DNA of 15,385 nucleotides from DUOJ01 sp041676265 (GTDB taxonomy: Bacteria > Spirochaetota > Spirochaetia > Sphaerochaetales > Sphaerochaetaceae). Shown piece by piece: positions 1 to 6,924 of this stretch. The position numbers and the translations under genes were made by a program. The DNA lies in NCBI GenBank assembly GCA_041676265.1, contig JBAYSE010000028.1, forward strand, positions 1 through 15,385. The letters are read 5' to 3'. Within the stretch, counting starts at the first letter, position 1; every line of letters begins with the position of its first letter. A model generated the notes under the pieces. That model had not been told where the DNA came from. It ran no database searches and saw only the letters and a list, made by a program, of their open reading frames with translations.

Positions 1-97
1 AGCCCATATCGGCGATACGGTACGTGTTGTAGAGTGTCGTCCTATAAGTAAGGACAAAGTCTGGCGCCTAGAACAGATTGTCCAGAAGGCGAAATAA
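1..97 (+). CDS. rpsQ: 30S ribosomal protein S17 (3' end only)
   Basis: The window opens inside this gene. The last 31 codons are visible from base 2 to a TAA stop at 95-97, roughly the C-terminal third of a protein usually about 85 residues long. The readable tail contains GDTVRVVECRPISKDKVW, which matches the conserved C-terminal strand of S17 (GD.VR..E.RP.SK.K.W). S17 is a primary 16S rRNA-binding protein of the small subunit body. Its place directly before rplN, 15 bases away, is the standard S10/spc order and supports the call even though most of the gene is missing. Confidence 0.93.
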   Translation, partial: AHIGDTVRVVECRPISKDKVWRLEQIVQKAK

Positions 98-112
98 GCG
101 AGGAGCAACATC

Positions 113-481
113 ATGATACAGATGCAGACATATTTGAATGTAGCCGACAATAGTGGTGCAAAACGAGTCCAGTGCATTAAAGTTTTGGGGGGAACCCACC
201 GAACCAGTGCCGGAGTCGGAGATGTTATTGTTGTTGCGGTTAAGGATGCACTACCCAACGGAGCCATTAAAAAAGGGGATGTCCTCAAGGCTGTGATAGT
301 GCGCACTAAAAAAGAATACCGAAGACCTGACGGTACCTATATCAGGTTCGATGATAACGCATGCGTTGTCATTGATGCCAACAATAACCCGCGCGGGAAG
401 CGGATCTTTGGCCCTGTAGCACGCGAACTACGTGAAGATGGGTATGTAAAGATTGTTTCACTGGCGCCGGAAGTGTTGTAG
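113..481 (+). CDS. rplN: 50S ribosomal protein L14
   Basis: This gives 122 residues, the exact usual length of bacterial L14. The start MIQMQTYLNVADNSGAK and the family signature around residues 60-85 (KKEYRRPDGTYIRFDDNA) are near-consensus. The end, SLAPEVL, looks like spirochaete L14 as I remember it. L14 binds 23S rRNA and forms an intersubunit bridge with 16S rRNA helix 14; it is also the docking site of the silencing factor RsfS. A GAGGAG Shine-Dalgarno at 100-105 fixes the ATG at 113. It is co-transcribed with rpsQ upstream and rplX downstream. Stop is TAG. Confidence 0.98.
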   Translation: MIQMQTYLNVADNSGAKRVQCIKVLGGTHRTSAGVGDVIVVAVKDALPNGAIKKGDVLKAVIVRTKKEYRRPDGTYIRFDDNACVVIDANNNPRGKRIFGPVARELREDGYVKIVSLAPEVL

Positions 482-491
482 GAGTTGAAGG

Positions 492-797
492 ATGAGACTG
501 AAGAAAAATGACAATGTCAAAGTCCTCGTTGGAAAGGACAAAGGCAAAACTGGTCGTATCTTAAAAATTGATCACGCTAAAGAACGGGTCATTGTTCAGG
601 GTGTTAATCTGGTTAAAAAGACCATGAGAAAGCGTTCTGAACAGGAACAAGGTGGCATCAAAGAGATTGAGGCACCGATTCACGTTTCGAATGTGGCCTT
701 TTTAATGAAAAATGGCGAGACAACTAGGATTGGTTACAAAACCGATGAGAAAGGGGCAAAAGTTCGTTATGCCAAGAAAACTGGGGAAGTGATCTAA
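492..797 (+). CDS. rplX: 50S ribosomal protein L24
   Basis: The product has 101 residues, normal for L24. The N-terminal KOW motif is clear (residues 5-32: DNVKVLVGKDKGKTGRIL), followed by VQGVNLVKKT and the conserved IEAPIHVSNV segment near residue 60. L24 is one of the first proteins to bind 23S rRNA and helps start 50S assembly; it also sits near the polypeptide exit. The ribosome-binding site is GGAG at 481-484, overlapping the rplN stop. Its TAA stop shares one base with the ATG of rplE (TAATG at 795-799), so the two are probably translationally coupled. Confidence 0.98.
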   Translation: MRLKKNDNVKVLVGKDKGKTGRILKIDHAKERVIVQGVNLVKKTMRKRSEQEQGGIKEIEAPIHVSNVAFLMKNGETTRIGYKTDEKGAKVRYAKKTGEVI

Positions 798-1348
798 TGG
801 AAAAGTTCGTACCTAATTTAAAGAAAAAGTATAATGAAGAAGTTGCTAAAGAACTCTTCTCTGAGTTCAGCTATAAGTCGAAGATGCAAATCCCAGCCTT
901 AGAGAAGATTTCTGTTAGTGTTGGTGTCGGAGAGGCTATTGTCAATAAGAAATTGCTCGATTCAGCAATCAAAGAGCTTGAGCAGATTACCGGACAACAT
1001 GTTGTTAAGACCAAGGCTCGTAAGTCAATTGCAAACTTTAAGGTCAGAGCAGGCCAAGAGATTGGCGCTTTCGTTACCCTGCGGGGTGATAATATGTGGT
1101 TCTTCTTGGAAAGATTGATTGGAGTTGCCCTTCCACGTGTTAAAGACTTTAGGGGCGTTAGCCCTAACGCTTTTGATGGCAATGGAAACTATTCTCTCGG
1201 GATTACTGAGCAGATTATTTTCCCTGAGATTGATTACGATAAGATTGAACGGGTGAGTGGCATGAATATCGCAATCGTGACGACGGCCAAAACCGATGAA
1301 GAAGGTTATGCCCTGCTGAAGAAGCTTGGTATGCCCTTTGCGAAATAG
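797..1348 (+). CDS. rplE: 50S ribosomal protein L5
   Basis: The product has 183 residues, close to the usual 179. Family motifs seen include IPALEKISVSVGVGEA (about 31-46), the TGQ...TKARKSIANFKVR segment (about 65-83), and RVKDFRGV near residue 113. L5 binds 5S rRNA together with L18 and contacts P-site tRNA and the small subunit head. The ATG overlaps the rplX stop by one base, with a purine-rich GGGGAAG at 783-789 as ribosome-binding site. In E. coli the rplX-rplE boundary is the target of S8 feedback repression; I could not confirm an equivalent RNA fold here by eye. Stop is TAG. Confidence 0.98.
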   Translation: MEKFVPNLKKKYNEEVAKELFSEFSYKSKMQIPALEKISVSVGVGEAIVNKKLLDSAIKELEQITGQHVVKTKARKSIANFKVRAGQEIGAFVTLRGDNMWFFLERLIGVALPRVKDFRGVSPNAFDGNGNYSLGITEQIIFPEIDYDKIERVSGMNIAIVTTAKTDEEGYALLKKLGMPFAK

Positions 1349-1363
1349 GCGGAGTGAGAGAAG

Positions 1364-1549
1364 ATGGCAAAAAAATCATTAATCGTAAAAGCGAATAGAA
1401 CACCAAAGTACAGCACTAGGAAGGTTAATCGCTGTAAAATATGTGGACGCCCTCGGGGGTACATGCGGAAGTTCGAAATGTGCAGGATTTGTTTTAGAAA
1501 GCTTGCTAGTGAAGGACTCATTCCGGGCGTTACCAAATCCAGCTGGTAG
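1364..1549 (+). CDS. rpsN: 30S ribosomal protein S14, type Z (zinc-binding)
   Basis: This short 61-residue protein is the zinc-binding form of S14 (also called rpsZ), not the roughly 100-residue zinc-free form. The four ligands are visible as CKIC at 24-27 and CRIC at 40-43, with the signature GRPRGYMRKF between them. S14 sits in the head of the small subunit and contacts 16S rRNA late in assembly. It follows rplE by 15 bases with GGAG at 1351-1354 as ribosome-binding site. No zinc-independent backup copy is present in this window. Stop is TAG. Confidence 0.98.
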   Translation: MAKKSLIVKANRTPKYSTRKVNRCKICGRPRGYMRKFEMCRICFRKLASEGLIPGVTKSSW

Positions 1550-1558
1550 GAGATAAAC

Positions 1559-1960
1559 ATGGCTATAAGTGATCCTGTTGCTGATATGCTGACAAAAATT
1601 AGAAATGCAAGCATGGCGAAGCATGAAAAAGTTGAAGTTACTACATCAAAGCTCAAGTTGCAAATTGTTAAGATTTTGAAGAACGAAGGATATATTAAAA
1701 ATTTCAAGAAAGTTGTTAATAAGAATGGCATTAACACAATCAGAATTTTCCTGAAATATGATGATGATCAGAATCCTGTTCTCCACGGTATTAATCGTAT
1801 CTCTACTCCGGGCAGGAGAGTCTATTCGGGGTATCGCGAATTGCCTAGGGTTTACAATGGGTATGGTGTAGTAGTGGTGTCGACCTCCTCCGGAGTTATT
1901 ACCGGGAAGAAGGCTCGCGAAAACAAGGTCGGTGGTGAACTGATCTGTTCAATTTGGTAA
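1559..1960 (+). CDS. rpsH: 30S ribosomal protein S8
   Basis: The product has 133 residues, typical for S8. The start MAISDPVADMLTKIRNA is near-consensus, and the C-terminal family signature STSSGVITGKKARENKVGG (about 108-126) is complete. S8 binds the central domain of 16S rRNA and organises the small subunit platform. In E. coli it is also the autogenous repressor of the spc operon; whether this holds here cannot be judged from this sequence. AGGAG at 1548-1552, starting in the rpsN stop codon, is the ribosome-binding site. Stop is TAA. Confidence 0.98.
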   Translation: MAISDPVADMLTKIRNASMAKHEKVEVTTSKLKLQIVKILKNEGYIKNFKKVVNKNGINTIRIFLKYDDDQNPVLHGINRISTPGRRVYSGYRELPRVYNGYGVVVVSTSSGVITGKKARENKVGGELICSIW

Positions 1961-1972
1961 GGGGTGTGAACT

Positions 1973-2515
1973 ATGTCTCGTATAGGTAAGTTACCAATTG
2001 TTCTGCCAGAAGGAGTCTCCGTCAAAGCTAAAGACGGTGTAGTTTCTGTTGAAGGACCTAAGGGGAAACTGGTTCAAGATTATCGATGCGAAGTCGAGAT
2101 TAAAGTTACTAAAGACCAGGTAGTGGTCAATAGGACTGTCGAATCGAAAGCCGGTAGAAGTTACCATGGACTTTATAGACAACTGGTTAGCAATATGGTG
2201 GAGGGGGTCTCTAAGGGATTCTCGAAGAAACTACAGGTTAATGGTGTGGGCTACAGGGTGGAAGTGCAGGGAGATCTCCTTGTTTTAAACCTTGGATACT
2301 CTAACCCAATTGAGTATTTAATCCCAAAAGATGTCAAAATTGAGTGTGAGAACCCCAATACGATTCTCATTTCTGGGATTAGTAAAGAGCGTGTTGGACA
2401 CCTCAGTGCTGAAATTAGGTCGTTAAGACCACCCGAGCCCTATAAAGGTAAAGGGATTAAGTATGAGGATGAAGTGATTAAACGTAAGGTTGGAAAATCT
2501 GGCGGTGCTAAATAG
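1973..2515 (+). CDS. rplF: 50S ribosomal protein L6
   Basis: The product has 180 residues, as in most bacteria. It begins MSRIGKLPIVLPEGV, the standard L6 start, and has the duplicated L6 fold: first copy about 1-80, second about 83-170. The second-copy signature SLRPPEPYKGKGIKYEDE is complete (about 150-167). L6 lies near the sarcin-ricin loop and the factor-binding site of the large subunit and is needed late in 50S assembly. AAGGGG at 1959-1964 serves as ribosome-binding site. Stop is TAG. Confidence 0.98.
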   Translation: MSRIGKLPIVLPEGVSVKAKDGVVSVEGPKGKLVQDYRCEVEIKVTKDQVVVNRTVESKAGRSYHGLYRQLVSNMVEGVSKGFSKKLQVNGVGYRVEVQGDLLVLNLGYSNPIEYLIPKDVKIECENPNTILISGISKERVGHLSAEIRSLRPPEPYKGKGIKYEDEVIKRKVGKSGGAK

Positions 2516-2528
2516 GTAGGTTGAAGAT

Positions 2529-2888
2529 ATGAATAGAGTTTTAAAGAAAAATAAGAGGCGTGCTCGCCGTAAGGTTCATATTAGAAAAAGTATCTTTGGT
2601 ACTGCAACTAAACCAAGAATGACCGTATATAGAAGTAATAAGCGAATGTACGTCCAGGTTATTAACGACGATACCGGCGAAACTTTGGTTTCTGCCAGCA
2701 GTATGGAAAAAGAGTTACGTAACCTTAAAAATAGGGTGGAAGATGCAGCCAAACTTGGCGAGGTCATCGGTAAAAGGCTCCTCGAAAAGCAGATCGATAG
2801 TGTTGTTTTCGACCGCAATGGATACCTTTTCCACGGTATTGTGAAAGGTATAGCCGACGGTGCCAGAAAAGCCGGAGTCAAATTCTAG
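2529..2888 (+). CDS. rplR: 50S ribosomal protein L18
   Basis: The product has 119 residues, normal for bacterial L18. The basic N-terminus (RRARRKVHIRKSIFGT) is followed by the core TKPRMTVYRSNKRMYVQVI and the conserved C-terminal FHGIVKGIADGARKAG. L18 binds 5S rRNA and, with L5, brings it into the large subunit. The first in-frame ATG at 2529 gives the expected family start; the ribosome-binding site (AGG near 2514-2521, then GAAG) is weaker than for most neighbours. Stop is TAG. Confidence 0.97.
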   Translation: MNRVLKKNKRRARRKVHIRKSIFGTATKPRMTVYRSNKRMYVQVINDDTGETLVSASSMEKELRNLKNRVEDAAKLGEVIGKRLLEKQIDSVVFDRNGYLFHGIVKGIADGARKAGVKF

Positions 2889-2894
2889 GGGGAT

Positions 2895-3401
2895 ATGGTG
2901 GATAGGTCAGATAGAAATAAAGGGAACGAGTTAGTTGAAAAGTTAGTGAAACTTAATCGTGTCTCCAAGGTTGTTAAGGGTGGACGACGTTTCTCTTTCG
3001 CAGCCTTAGTTGTAGTTGGCGATCAAAGTGGCCGCGTCGGTTATGGTACAGGTAAGGCCAACGATATTACCGAAGCTATCCGTAAAGCTGTCGATAAAGC
3101 CAAAACTTCAATGATTAGTGTTCCTATGGTGAAGGACACCATTCCCCATGAGATTTTGGGTAACTTTAAAGGTGCCAGTGTTCTCCTTAAACCTGCAGTG
3201 CCAGGTACCGGGGTGATCGCCGGAGGTTCGGTGCGTCATGTAATGGATGCTTGTGGTATTAAAGACGTATTGAGTAAGTCCCTCGGTTCAAAAAACAGCT
3301 TCAATTCCGTCAAGGCAACCTTTGTCGCTTTAGAGAGCCTTTTTGATGCCAAAGAATTGGCTAAAAGCAGAGGGAAGTCTCTAAAAGAGATGTGGGGGTA
3401 A
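2895..3401 (+). CDS. rpsE: 30S ribosomal protein S5
   Basis: The product has 168 residues, the usual length. The S5 N-terminal double-stranded-RNA-binding-like domain (about 12-78) carries KLNRVSKVVKGGRRFSF and GRVGYGTGKANDI. The C-terminal domain has VPGTGVIAGGSVRHVMD and LGSKNSFNSVKAT. S5 sits in the body of the small subunit and, with S4 and S12, influences decoding accuracy and helps form the mRNA entry. A GGGGG run at 2888-2892 lies very close to the ATG at 2895; a GTG at 2898 in the same frame would have better spacing and would remove only one residue, so the exact start is uncertain by one codon. Stop is TAA. Confidence 0.97.
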   Translation: MVDRSDRNKGNELVEKLVKLNRVSKVVKGGRRFSFAALVVVGDQSGRVGYGTGKANDITEAIRKAVDKAKTSMISVPMVKDTIPHEILGNFKGASVLLKPAVPGTGVIAGGSVRHVMDACGIKDVLSKSLGSKNSFNSVKATFVALESLFDAKELAKSRGKSLKEMWG

Positions 3402-3404
3402 TCT

Positions 3405-3599
3405 ATGGCAGCTAAAAAAGAGCAGAAAATAAGGGTCACATTGGTTAAGAGTGTCATTGGTTCAATTCCTAAACATAGGAGGACTGTGAAAGCTCTTGGC
3501 CTAAAAAAGATGGGTAGTTCAATCGAACACGATGCTTCTCCCTCCATTCTCGGGATGATTCGTGTAGTTAGCCATATGGTTAAAGTCGAGGAGTTATAA
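3405..3599 (+). CDS. rpmD: 50S ribosomal protein L30
   Basis: The product has 64 residues, the bacterial short form of L30. After a basic N-terminal tail it shows the family core KIRVTLVKSVIGSIPKHRRT followed by KALGLKKMGSS and a conserved end with IRVVSHMVKVEE. L30 is a peripheral large-subunit protein that contacts 23S rRNA near 5S. The ribosome-binding site GGGGG at 3395-3399 overlaps the end of rpsE, only 3 bases upstream. Stop is TAA, one base before the rplO start. Confidence 0.96.
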   Translation: MAAKKEQKIRVTLVKSVIGSIPKHRRTVKALGLKKMGSSIEHDASPSILGMIRVVSHMVKVEEL

Positions 3600-3600
3600 G

Positions 3601-4032
3601 ATGGGACGAATTAAGGCACCATCCGGTGCTAATAAAAAGAAGACAATCGTCGGCCGGGGTGTTGGCTCGAAAGGGCGCACTTGTGGTCGGGGAGATAAAG
3701 GACAAAACTCACGTAGCGGTGGTGGTGTAAGACCCGGTTTTGAGGGGGGGCAGATGCCTCTTTACCGCCGGATTGCCCGCAGAGGATTCAGCAATTACCC
3801 CTTTAAGGAAGAGTACGCAGTGGTGTCACTCGATGCTGTCTCCAAAAACTTTGCAGAGGGAGAGGTTGTCTCTCTGGAATCTCTCAAAGATAAGGCCTTA
3901 GTAAAAGGGGCCAATAGCAAGGCAAAAGTACTTGCCAATGGAGAACTGACAAAGAAAGTGGTCTTCGAGGGCCTTAAGGTATCTGCAGCCGCAGTGAAGA
4001 AAATTGAAGCTGCAGGCGGCGAAATTAGATAA
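3601..4032 (+). CDS. rplO: 50S ribosomal protein L15
   Basis: The product has 143 residues. The glycine/arginine-rich N-terminus (VGRGVGSKGRTCGRGDKGQ) and the segment RPGFEGGQMPLYRRIARRGF (about 43-62) are diagnostic for L15. L15 threads its extended N-terminus into 23S rRNA and is an early to mid assembly protein. The start MGRIKAPSGANKKK is shorter than the usual MKL-type N-terminus. It is supported by GAGGAG at 3588-3593, which lies inside the end of rpmD, 7 bases from the ATG; the one-base gap suggests translational coupling with rpmD. Stop is TAA. Confidence 0.97.
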   Translation: MGRIKAPSGANKKKTIVGRGVGSKGRTCGRGDKGQNSRSGGGVRPGFEGGQMPLYRRIARRGFSNYPFKEEYAVVSLDAVSKNFAEGEVVSLESLKDKALVKGANSKAKVLANGELTKKVVFEGLKVSAAAVKKIEAAGGEIR

Positions 4033-4045
4033 AAAGAGGATTGTG

Positions 4046-5365
4046 ATGTCTAACACCCTAGTAAACATGTTTAGAATCGAAGAGCTTAGGAAGAAGATTC
4101 TTTGGACAGTTTTGTTCCTCGTAATCTTTCGATTGGGCGCTTTTATCCCGATCCCAGGAATTGATCCCGAAGTACTGAAACTCTATTTCATGGCACAAAG
4201 TAGTTCCACCACAATTGGGCTGACGGAGTATTTAAACTTCTTCGCCGGTGGTGCGTTCTCTAACTTCTCTCTCTTTATGTTGGGTATTATGCCCTACATC
4301 TCAACGCAAATTATTTTGCAGTTGTTGATGTTGGTAGTACCTGCCCTAAAGAAGCTAAGTGAAGATGCTGCCGGTAGAAAGAAGATGCAACAGTACACTA
4401 GGCTGGGGACGATTTTAGTCTGTCTAATCCAGTCATACGTGGTGACTGTCTATGCAAAGAGTATCCCCGACGTGATGACAATGAGTCTTCTCCCATTTAC
4501 CCTAATTGCGATGATGACAGTTACTACCGGGACGATGTTCCTTGTTTGGTTGGGCGATCAAATTACTGAGCGGGGTATTGGTAACGGTATTTCACTCTTA
4601 ATCTTTGCTGGAATCGTAGCCCGTATCCCCAATGCAATTGTCACCCTTTGGAAGAGTGTCCAAACCGGCGTTTTAAACCCAATAGTGGTTTTAATAGTAT
4701 TTGCCATGTTTGCCTTGGTTGTTGCGCTGGTGGTTTATGAACAGCGCGGGCAGCGAAAAATTCCGGTGCAATATGCTAAACGGGTTGTTGGACGCAAGAT
4801 GTATGGGTCTCAAAACACCTACATCCCCTTCAAAATTAACCCTTCAGGAGTTATTCCTGTCATATTTGCATCAGCGCTCTTAACCTTCCCCTTGCAGATT
4901 GCCTCTTCATTGGGACCACAAGTGCGCTGGTTACAAGCGGTAGCTAGATGGCTTAATCCGCAGGGTGCCCCCTATCTAATTATCTACACCTTGCTGATTA
5001 TTGCGTTTGCTTTTTTCTATACCCAAGTTAGCTTGAATCCTATCGAGATAGCTAAGCAGATTAGGGAAAACGGTGGTTCGGTTCCCGGAGTTCGTACGGA
5101 AAGACTTGAAGAATACCTCTCTAAGGTCTTGAATCGTATTGTACTGCCAGGGTCGCTGTTCCTCGCTTTTATTGCCCTAATTCCAACTATCGTGCAGAAG
5201 TTCTTTAATTTCCCTGCATCGGTGGCCATGCTATTGGGTGGTACTTCTCTCATAATTATGGTTGGGGTTGACCTCGATACCATGAGTCAGATTGAGGGAA
5301 TCATGAAGATGCACCACCACGAAGGAATTTCGAGCCGGGGCAAGATTAAGGCAAGAAACCTATAG
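4046..5365 (+). CDS. secY: Preprotein translocase channel subunit SecY
   Basis: SecY forms the protein-conducting pore in the inner membrane with SecE and SecG and works with SecA or the ribosome. The product has 439 residues, usual for the family, with about ten hydrophobic segments, the first near 18-36. Seen are the plug region after TM1 (about 60-80, FFAGGAFSNFSLFMLGIMP), the basic cytoplasmic loop C4 (about 231-265, QRKIPVQYAKR) and loop C5 (about 331-360, RENGGSVPGVR), both used for SecA and ribosome contact. I chose the ATG at 4046, with AAAGAGGA at 4033-4040 just upstream; an in-frame ATG at 4004 would lie inside rplO and add 14 atypical residues. The standard place after rplO supports the call. 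Stop is TAG. Confidence 0.97.
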   Translation: MSNTLVNMFRIEELRKKILWTVLFLVIFRLGAFIPIPGIDPEVLKLYFMAQSSSTTIGLTEYLNFFAGGAFSNFSLFMLGIMPYISTQIILQLLMLVVPALKKLSEDAAGRKKMQQYTRLGTILVCLIQSYVVTVYAKSIPDVMTMSLLPFTLIAMMTVTTGTMFLVWLGDQITERGIGNGISLLIFAGIVARIPNAIVTLWKSVQTGVLNPIVVLIVFAMFALVVALVVYEQRGQRKIPVQYAKRVVGRKMYGSQNTYIPFKINPSGVIPVIFASALLTFPLQIASSLGPQVRWLQAVARWLNPQGAPYLIIYTLLIIAFAFFYTQVSLNPIEIAKQIRENGGSVPGVRTERLEEYLSKVLNRIVLPGSLFLAFIALIPTIVQKFFNFPASVAMLLGGTSLIIMVGVDLDTMSQIEGIMKMHHHEGISSRGKIKARNL

Positions 5366-5377
5366 GAGATAGTGGAA

Positions 5378-5491
5378 ATGAAAGTACGAGCGAGTGTTAA
5401 GCCGATGTGCGATAAGTGCAAGGTTATTAGACGGTCTGGGGTTGTGCGCGTAATTTGTGAGAATCCCAAACACAAGCAGAGACAGAGATAG
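5378..5491 (+). CDS. rpmJ: 50S ribosomal protein L36 (zinc-binding form)
   Basis: This 37-residue protein reads MKVRASVKPMCDKCKVI at the start and ends in a lysine/arginine-rich tail. The zinc ribbon is intact: C11, C14, C27 and H32. L36 is the smallest large-subunit protein and helps fold 23S rRNA near the base of the stalk. The gene lies 12 bases after secY, with AGGAG at 5364-5368 overlapping the secY stop as ribosome-binding site. In many bacteria adk, map and infA stand between secY and rpmJ; here they are absent, as I recall for treponemes. Stop is TAG. Confidence 0.97.
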   Translation: MKVRASVKPMCDKCKVIRRSGVVRVICENPKHKQRQR

Positions 5492-5504
5492 AGGAGGCCA
5501 GTTA

Positions 5505-5870
5505 ATGGCAAGAATTGCTGGTATTGATTTACCTAATAAGTCGGTGAAGATTGCATTAACCTATATTTACGGTATTGGCAGAACTTCTGCACTGGAAATC
5601 TGTGAAAAGAGTAAGGTTAACCCCGAAGAGAGGATGAACAACCTTTCTGCCGATGAAGTGAACGAGTTACGTAAGCTGATTGAAAATGAGTACAAGGTTG
5701 AAGGTCGACTGAGAACTGAAGTGGCCCTCAATATTAAGCGTCTTATGGATATCGGTTGTAACCGGGGTTTACGCCACAGAAAAGGTCTTCCCGTCAGAGG
5801 GCAAAGGACTAAGACGAATGCTAGAACCCGTAAGGGTAGAAAAAAGACCGTTGCCGGTAAGAAGAAATAA
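5505..5870 (+). CDS. rpsM: 30S ribosomal protein S13
   Basis: The product has 121 residues and begins MARIAGIDLPNKSVKIAL, the usual S13 start. The helix-hairpin-helix segment YIYGIGRTSA (about 22-31) and the C-terminal signature GLRHRKGLPVRGQRTKTNAR (about 87-106) are complete. S13 lies at the top of the small subunit head, contacts the P-site tRNA and makes bridges with L5 and 23S rRNA. The ATG at 5505 is fixed by GAGGAGG at 5491-5497. The 13-base gap after rpmJ leaves no room for the S4-binding pseudoknot leader known from the E. coli alpha operon. Stop is TAA. Confidence 0.98.
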   Translation: MARIAGIDLPNKSVKIALTYIYGIGRTSALEICEKSKVNPEERMNNLSADEVNELRKLIENEYKVEGRLRTEVALNIKRLMDIGCNRGLRHRKGLPVRGQRTKTNARTRKGRKKTVAGKKK

Positions 5871-5881
5871 GGAGATTTGAA

Positions 5882-6259
5882 GTGGCTAAAGCAAAACGCA
5901 GAGTCAAAAAAACAGTATATGAAGGTAACGTCTACATCCAGGCTACATTCAATAATACCATTGTTACGATTACCGATTTAAACGGCAATGCAGTTTCTTG
6001 GGCAAGTGCCGGTGGTTTAGGCTTCAGAGGAGCCAAGAAATCGACTCCTTACGCCGCTCAAACGGCAGCCGAGACTGCTGCTAAAAAGGCGATCGATTTT
6101 GGCCTTAGAGAAGTAAATGTATTTGTTAAGGGCCCTGGAGTAGGACGAGAGTCGGCTATTAGGACATTGGGTGTTTTAGGTCTTCAGGTGAGAAGTATCC
6201 GAGACGTTACCCCCATTCCCCACAATGGTTGTCGTCCCCGGAAGACCAGAAGAGTCTAA
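5882..6259 (+). CDS. rpsK: 30S ribosomal protein S11 (GTG start)
   Basis: The product has 125 residues. Family motifs are NVYIQATFNNTIVTITD (about 16-32), the GGLGFRGAKKSTPYAAQ segment (about 44-60) and the C-terminal TPIPHNGCRPRKTRRV. S11 sits on the platform of the small subunit next to the E-site and the mRNA exit. It starts with GTG at 5882, the only non-ATG start I assign in the window; AAGGAG at 5869-5874 is 7 bases upstream, and the next residues AKAKRRVKK fit the family, so the start is secure. Stop is TAA. Confidence 0.98.
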   Translation: MAKAKRRVKKTVYEGNVYIQATFNNTIVTITDLNGNAVSWASAGGLGFRGAKKSTPYAAQTAAETAAKKAIDFGLREVNVFVKGPGVGRESAIRTLGVLGLQVRSIRDVTPIPHNGCRPRKTRRV

Positions 6260-6276
6260 CAAGGAGTAGTTGAGAT

Positions 6277-6915
6277 ATGGCTAGATATATTGGACCGAAA
6301 TGTAGGTACTGCCGAGCAGAAAAAACTAAATTGTTCCTTAAAGGCGAGCGGTGTCACACCCCAAAGTGTCCCCTTACTAAAAAGGATGTAAGTTCACCTG
6401 GTAAGGACCCCCGTGCCCGTTCAAGGAAGATGACCGATTATGGTTTGCAGCTCCGTGAGAAACAAAAGCTTAAGAGGATGTATGGTATGCTTGAGAAGCA
6501 GTTTGTGCTCACCTTTAATGAAGCTGCCCGTATTCCGGGGAAAACCGGTGAAAACCTGATCTCTTTGTTGGAGCAGAGACTCGACAATGTTGTCTTCAGA
6601 CTCCATTTCGCCGCCAGCAGAAGTCAAGCTGCCCAGTTGGTTGGTCACGGACATGTATTTGTCAACGGCAAGCGGGTTGATATCCCCTCTTATAGAGTAA
6701 AAGCCGGTGATGAGATTGCCATTGGACCACGCGGACAAAAGATGCTCATCATTAAAGAAAACTTAAAAGAGTTCTCAAAGTCGGGCGTTCATCCCTGGCT
6801 TACACTAGATGCTGATACCATGAAAGGGAAGTTCTTAGCTATCCCCAGAAGATCAGATGTAGCAGAAGTTGCCGATATCAACGAGCAGCTGATTGTAGAG
6901 CTCTATTCTCGTTAA
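6277..6915 (+). CDS. rpsD: 30S ribosomal protein S4 (zinc-binding form)
   Basis: The product has 212 residues, slightly longer than E. coli S4 (206). The N-terminus carries a four-cysteine zinc site, C9, C12, C26 and C31, in the arrangement I know from Thermus S4. The S4 RNA-binding domain is at about 99-160 (RLDNVVFRLHFAASRSQAAQ, then GHVFVNGKRVDIPSYRV). S4 starts 30S assembly by binding the 5' domain of 16S rRNA and lines the mRNA entry channel. AAGGAG at 6261-6266 is the ribosome-binding site. It lies just before rpoA, as in many bacteria. Stop is TAA. Confidence 0.98.
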   Translation: MARYIGPKCRYCRAEKTKLFLKGERCHTPKCPLTKKDVSSPGKDPRARSRKMTDYGLQLREKQKLKRMYGMLEKQFVLTFNEAARIPGKTGENLISLLEQRLDNVVFRLHFAASRSQAAQLVGHGHVFVNGKRVDIPSYRVKAGDEIAIGPRGQKMLIIKENLKEFSKSGVHPWLTLDADTMKGKFLAIPRRSDVAEVADINEQLIVELYSR

Positions 6916-6924
6916 GGAGTAAAC

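Noticed and set aside
1306..1737. A 143-codon open frame on the minus strand across rplE, rpsN and rpsH
   Set aside because: It is antisense to three conserved ribosomal genes; its hydrophobic look comes from reversed A-rich codons, and it has no plausible start signals.
4004..4045. A longer SecY starting 42 bases upstream
   Set aside because: The extra 14 residues lie within rplO and are unlike SecY N-termini; ATG 4046 has a proper Shine-Dalgarno sequence.
5457..5504. A longer S13 starting inside rpmJ
   Set aside because: The canonical S13 start MARIAG at 5505 has a strong Shine-Dalgarno sequence; the extension overlaps rpmJ and is arginine-rich noise.
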